A stretch of 8,503 nt of DNA, taken from assembly GCA_036505615.1 (NCBI GenBank), contig DASXTB010000007.1:1-8503 (forward strand), in the 5' to 3' direction. Under the pieces are notes generated by a model. The model had not been told where the DNA came from. It saw nothing but the letters and a program-made list of their open reading frames with translations, and did no database searches. The position numbers were made by a program, and so were the translations under genes. Shown here piece by piece: positions 5,873-8,503 of the stretch. Source of the DNA: DASXTB01 sp036505615 (GTDB lineage Bacteria; Acidobacteriota; UBA6911; JACQSX01). Each line of letters starts with the position of its first letter. The stretch's first letter is position 1.

Positions 5873-7084
5873 TTACTGATCGCCCGCGACCCGCCTTGCT
5901 GCATTCTGGAGACAAATCCCACCGGGTGCCTGTTGGGCTTTCAAAACAGCCTTCCTGTTCTGCGCCAGATGCAGCAAAAGGCAGCACGCGGCAAACAGGC
6001 TCAGCAGAATGAAGCCAAACACATAACTCCCCAGGTGATCGCGGAATACCCCTAGCACAAGCGGTGGGAAAAAACCCCCCAGGCCTCCTGCAGCTCCCAC
6101 GACTCCTGTCACCGTTCCGGTCTGTTTGGGAAAATACTGAGGCACAAGCTTGAAGACGGCGCCGTTGCCCAGGCCCAGCAATGCTGCGCAGCCAAGCGCA
6201 CCCACAGTAAACACCACCATGTTGGGACAGGCCATAAACCAGGCGACGGCCGCCAGGCCCGCAAACGTGACCGAGAGCACGCTGTTTCCTCCGTATTTGT
6301 CACTGAGCCAGCCTCCCATGGGGCGTGCTGCCGTGGCCAGCAGGACGAATCCTGCCGTACGCGCGCCGGCATCGGCAGCAGAAAGCGAGAAGATTTCGCG
6401 CAATAGCGTGGGCAAGTAAATCGCCAACGCCACAAAACCTCCAAAGGTCAGGAAGTAAAAGAGGCTGAGGATATAAGTCTGGCGGTCCCGAAAGAGCCGG
6501 ATTGTCTCGTTCGATTTTTTTACCGGGCCAATCTGCGGCGCATTTTTGGCCAAAGCCAGAAACGACAAACCCCATAGCAAGGAGGCCAGGCCAAAAAGCA
6601 GAAACGTTCTTCCTATTCCAAACTGCCGCGCCAGCAGAGGCGCGAAGAACACTGCAATCGACTGGCCAATATTGCCGGCGCCGTAGATTCCCAGCGCAAA
6701 GCCGACCCTTTCCCGCGGAAACCAACCCGAGACAAGCGCCACTCCCACGGGAAAGGAAGTTCCGGCCAGTCCGAGAAAGAATCCCCAGATGAGAAGTGAG
6801 TGAAACATGTGATCGCGGCTGAGCGCTAATGGAGGGATGACGCCAAGCAGCAGAAGCGCTCCCATAACGGCGCGCGGTCCAAAGCGATCTGCCAGCCAGC
6901 CCATCGGTAAACGCCCGACCGATCCAAGGATCACCGGAATGGCGATCATGAAGCTTGCTTGCGTGGCGGTGAGCCTATAGGTGGCCTTAAACGCAGGTGC
7001 CAGGGCCGCAATTAATCCCCAGGTCGAAAACGTAATAGCAAAGGCAATCGTGGTAACAGTCAGGTTCTTGTTAGGCTCGGTCAT
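5873..7084 (-). CDS. narK: NarK-type nitrate/nitrite transporter (major facilitator superfamily)
   Basis: The product has 403 residues and about 12 membrane helices. Both nitrate-signature segments are present: GIYGAGNIGQSIAVFFAP in helix 5 (132-149) and GLGNGAVFKLVPQYF, then GVVGAAGGLGGFFPP in helix 11 (304-341). The two arginines that bind the anion in NarK have clear equivalents, R58 in GSVGRLPMG and R254 in TAARPMGG. The MFS loop motif DRFGPR (67-71) lies between helices 2 and 3. It imports nitrate and/or exports nitrite across the inner membrane; direction cannot be read from sequence. The ATG at 7084 is preceded by a weak GGAAA. It lies 108 bp behind the small membrane protein gene on the same strand and is probably last in the Rieske/ferredoxin cluster. 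Length and motifs are normal. Confidence 0.92.
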   Translation of the reverse strand: MTEPNKNLTVTTIAFAITFSTWGLIAALAPAFKATYRLTATQASFMIAIPVILGSVGRLPMGWLADRFGPRAVMGALLLLGVIPPLALSRDHMFHSLLIWGFFLGLAGTSFPVGVALVSGWFPRERVGFALGIYGAGNIGQSIAVFFAPLLARQFGIGRTFLLFGLASLLWGLSFLALAKNAPQIGPVKKSNETIRLFRDRQTYILSLFYFLTFGGFVALAIYLPTLLREIFSLSAADAGARTAGFVLLATAARPMGGWLSDKYGGNSVLSVTFAGLAAVAWFMACPNMVVFTVGALGCAALLGLGNGAVFKLVPQYFPKQTGTVTGVVGAAGGLGGFFPPLVLGVFRDHLGSYVFGFILLSLFAACCLLLHLAQNRKAVLKAQQAPGGICLQNAARRVAGDQ

Positions 7085-7144
7085 AAATTTCCGGTTTCAA
7101 GTTCCGGGGAACGCATGTTGCGTGCCAGTGTGATCCTAAACGAA

Positions 7145-7161
7145 GCACGCTAGAAGCGTGC
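7145..7161. repeat. Hairpin GCACGCT-AGA-AGCGTGC in the gap before narK
   Basis: A perfect 7-bp inverted repeat with a 3-nt loop in the 108-bp gap between the small membrane protein gene and narK. No T-run follows on the transcribed strand, so an mRNA-stability or processing hairpin, or a dispersed extragenic palindrome, is more likely than a terminator. Confidence 0.6.
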
Positions 7162-7192
7162 GCTCCCAGCCCGCGCGAGACGCGAGATTTTC

Positions 7193-7426
7193 TTAATCCG
7201 GCAAATAACGCAACAATCCGAATGCGAGTAAGAAACAAATGCCGGCAACCAACGCGGCCGGTACCGCGACGCGGTCGTTGCCGGCCAAATAAGCCTCCAA
7301 CGCCGCAGTAAGAAGCCATAGTTGTGCGATCACAAAAACACAAAGGATGCACGTGACTCCGGCCAGAATGACGTTGCGCTTTTGCGGTGTGATGTTTCTT
7401 TGTGCTGCTTTGTAGTCGACTTTCAT
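7193..7426 (-). CDS. Small two-helix inner-membrane protein of the Rieske/nitrate cluster
   Basis: The product has 77 residues from the ATG at 7426. A charged N terminus (KVDYKAAQRNITPQKRN) is followed by two membrane helices: ILAGVTCILCVFVIAQLWLL and, after a short loop (EAYLAGNDRVAVPA), ALVAGICFLLAFGLLRYL. Its start overlaps the Rieske stop in the sequence ATGA (7426-7423), so translation is almost certainly coupled; a GTG three codons earlier is less likely. It resembles a small uncharacterised family (DUF6755-like, from memory) found beside Rieske and molybdenum-enzyme genes. A role as membrane anchor or assembly partner is inferred from the coupling. No heme-binding His pair is seen in the helices, so it is not an obvious cytochrome b. 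Confidence 0.8.
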   Translation of the reverse strand: MKVDYKAAQRNITPQKRNVILAGVTCILCVFVIAQLWLLTAALEAYLAGNDRVAVPAALVAGICFLLAFGLLRYLPD

Positions 7427-7926
7427 ACTTCCCACCCGACGGCGTAAACGCGGCCATCTGAAATTTTCAAGGGAATGCGCGGCAACGGCCTGGGCGGCGG
7501 ACCAGCGAGAACATGGCCGTCACGGACGTCAAAAAAACCGTGGTGACACGGACAAGTAATTTTGCTCCCGCCTTCCCAGAAAACAGCACAGGAAAGGTGC
7601 GTACATTTCTGCCCGTAAGCTACTAGTTCGTTCTTTGAGAGGCGAATCAGGATGGCAGGAGATTTCTCGTCCGGGTAGTGGAACTGCTTCATTTCGCCTA
7701 TTCTGACCTCATCCAGCGAACCAATCAGTGTATCCGGCGGCGGTTGCTGCTTGGGGCGCAACCACTGTTTGGCCGCGATCCAGCAATTACCGATAAACAA
7801 GCCAAAGCTGGTCAGCACTAGAAACTTGGCAAATTCACGCCGGCTGACGTGCTCTTCTTCCGCGTGATCGAGCGGAAAGTCCTTCTTCCATTTTGGCTGT
7901 GTCTGTTTCATCGCTCTCATCCTCAC
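7423..7926 (-). CDS. Membrane-anchored Rieske [2Fe-2S] protein with Tat-type N terminus
   Basis: The product has up to 167 residues. VSRREFAKF (27-35) is a twin-arginine motif followed by a hydrophobic segment (36-54), giving export by Tat with the helix probably kept as an anchor. The Rieske fold carries CTHLSC (108-113) and CPCHHG (125-130). Ligands are expected to be C108, H110, C125 and H128, with C113-C127 as the disulfide typical of high-potential Rieske proteins. In bc1-type proteins the second box is CPCHGS; here His129 replaces the residue after the ligand His, and the cluster-bonding Ser is absent, so the potential may be lower. The start is uncertain: GTG 7926, ATG 7920 and ATG 7911 are in frame, and GTGAGG at 8-9 nt spacing favours ATG 7911. 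The role is to pass electrons between the quinol side and the neighbouring iron-sulfur subunit. No cytochrome b is adjacent. Confidence 0.9.
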   Translation of the reverse strand: MRMRAMKQTQPKWKKDFPLDHAEEEHVSRREFAKFLVLTSFGLFIGNCWIAAKQWLRPKQQPPPDTLIGSLDEVRIGEMKQFHYPDEKSPAILIRLSKNELVAYGQKCTHLSCAVFWEGGSKITCPCHHGFFDVRDGHVLAGPPPRPLPRIPLKISDGRVYAVGWEV

Positions 7927-7942
7927 ACGGAGTCAACCAACC

Positions 7943-7971
7943 CCGACCTTCGACCCTTCGACCTGTTGACC
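7943..7971 (-). repeat. Short heptamer array in the operon gap
   Basis: Four units in 7-8-nt register (on the minus strand GGTCAACA, GGTCGAA, GGGTCGA, AGGTCGG) match the consensus of the large array at 391-507. They lie between the ferredoxin-subunit stop and the Rieske start, so they would be transcribed within the operon mRNA. Confidence 0.6.
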
Positions 7972-7983
7972 AGCGACGCTGCG

Positions 7984-8503
7984 TCACTTCTTCATCCCTG
8001 TAATCTGCAACAGCTTTTCTCCACGCGGCATCATGATGTTGACCTTGGTCCGCACTGCCTGCCTGCCGAACCTGAATTCGTTGACCGGGATGCTGTTGCG
8101 CTCCTGCAGAATCTGCTCGCGCGGCCCATACCAGAGCGCGCCCGATGGACACACCGTGGCGCACATGGGGCGCTTGCCCACCGACGTTCGGTCGTAACAC
8201 ATATCGCACTTCATCATCAGATCCATCTGCGCCATGTACTTTGGCACACCAAAAGGACAAGCCAGCACGCAGTTGGAGCATCCGATACAGCGCGGCGTCA
8301 TCGCAGATTGCACCACACCATCGGGAGTCTTCTGAATTGCGTAAGCGGGACAGACCTGCGCGCAGGTAGGGTCCTCGCAGTGCATGCAGACGGTAGCCAC
8401 AGTCTGCGTAGATGCAGCCCGATCGACATAATCGACGTGGATCATGGAAACGCCCGGATGGGTCCCGCATTCAGCGCAGGCCATCTCACAGGCATGGCAG
8501 CCG
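7984..8503 (-). CDS. DmsB/NrfC-like four-cluster ferredoxin subunit, N terminus outside window
   Basis: About 172 residues are visible and the frame continues through the right edge. The ATG at 8484 is internal because the first cysteine motif, CHACEMACAEC, lies partly upstream of it. Four cysteine groups follow the DmsB order: that first motif; CMHCEDPTCAQVCP; CIGCSNCVLACPFGVPKY; and CDMCYDRTSVGKRPMCATVC before PSGAL. This predicts four [4Fe-4S] clusters. Such subunits carry electrons between a quinol-oxidising membrane partner and a molybdo-bis(MGD) catalytic subunit of nitrate, DMSO, polysulfide or related reductases. The stop is 57-72 bp before the Rieske start on the same strand. No transmembrane helix is seen in the visible part. 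The molybdenum subunit, expected upstream at the right, is not in the window. Confidence 0.9.
   Translation of the reverse strand, partial: GCHACEMACAECGTHPGVSMIHVDYVDRAASTQTVATVCMHCEDPTCAQVCPAYAIQKTPDGVVQSAMTPRCIGCSNCVLACPFGVPKYMAQMDLMMKCDMCYDRTSVGKRPMCATVCPSGALWYGPREQILQERNSIPVNEFRFGRQAVRTKVNIMMPRGEKLLQITGMKK

Noticed and set aside
6109..6725. Minus-strand alternative frames of 111 and 141 codons
   Set aside because: Out-of-frame shadows of the narK gene, whose own frame carries full family motifs.
7835..8470. 211-codon minus-strand frame
   Set aside because: Out-of-frame shadow spanning the ferredoxin subunit and the Rieske start; the other frames carry the cysteine motifs.

Overview
The window looks like a chromosomal segment from an Acidobacteriota-type soil bacterium. 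I infer this from three things: a secreted two-repeat protein of a kind I associate with that phylum, several families of short extragenic repeats (a GTCGAAAGTC-like heptamer array, GCGTTCATC pairs, and the GAGAACGCAGAG type), and moderate GC. No ribosomal RNA or other phylogenetic marker is present, so this is an inference.

Left edge (1-716): the C-terminal part of an M19 membrane-dipeptidase-type peptidase on the + strand. Its stop codon runs directly into a 7-nt repeat array that is repeated in inverted orientation about 75 nt later, so the RNA could fold into a long hairpin. A strong sigma70-type promoter then drives tRNA-Gly(GCC) at 717-791.

Middle (792-3036): a small genomic islet. The 3' half of the tRNA-Gly gene (746-792) is repeated exactly, 47 bp of 47, at 2990-3036, the arrangement left by integration into a tRNA 3' end. 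The 2.2 kb between the repeats holds only minus-strand genes: a HEPN-motif protein (RNEFGH), a HigB/Gp49-type toxin, its XRE antitoxin, and a third short unknown gene immediately behind the antitoxin. No integrase is visible. The toxin gene has a good promoter whose -10 box lies within a palindrome that runs into the start codon. This suggests autorepression and a very short leader.

Centre (3037-5872): repeat-rich DNA without genes, then a secreted protein with two similar halves (+), converging on a GguC/AraD1-type fumarylacetoacetase-superfamily enzyme (-). Behind the latter lie about 420 bp without a recognisable gene.

Right (5873-8503): a minus-strand cluster, in transcription order: a DmsB-like four-cluster ferredoxin subunit (cut by the window edge), a Tat-type membrane-anchored Rieske protein, a two-helix membrane protein that overlaps the Rieske stop by ATGA, and a NarK-type nitrate/nitrite transporter. 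Together they suggest the electron-transfer and transport part of a membrane-linked nitrate (or other oxyanion) reductase, whose molybdenum catalytic subunit would lie beyond position 8503.
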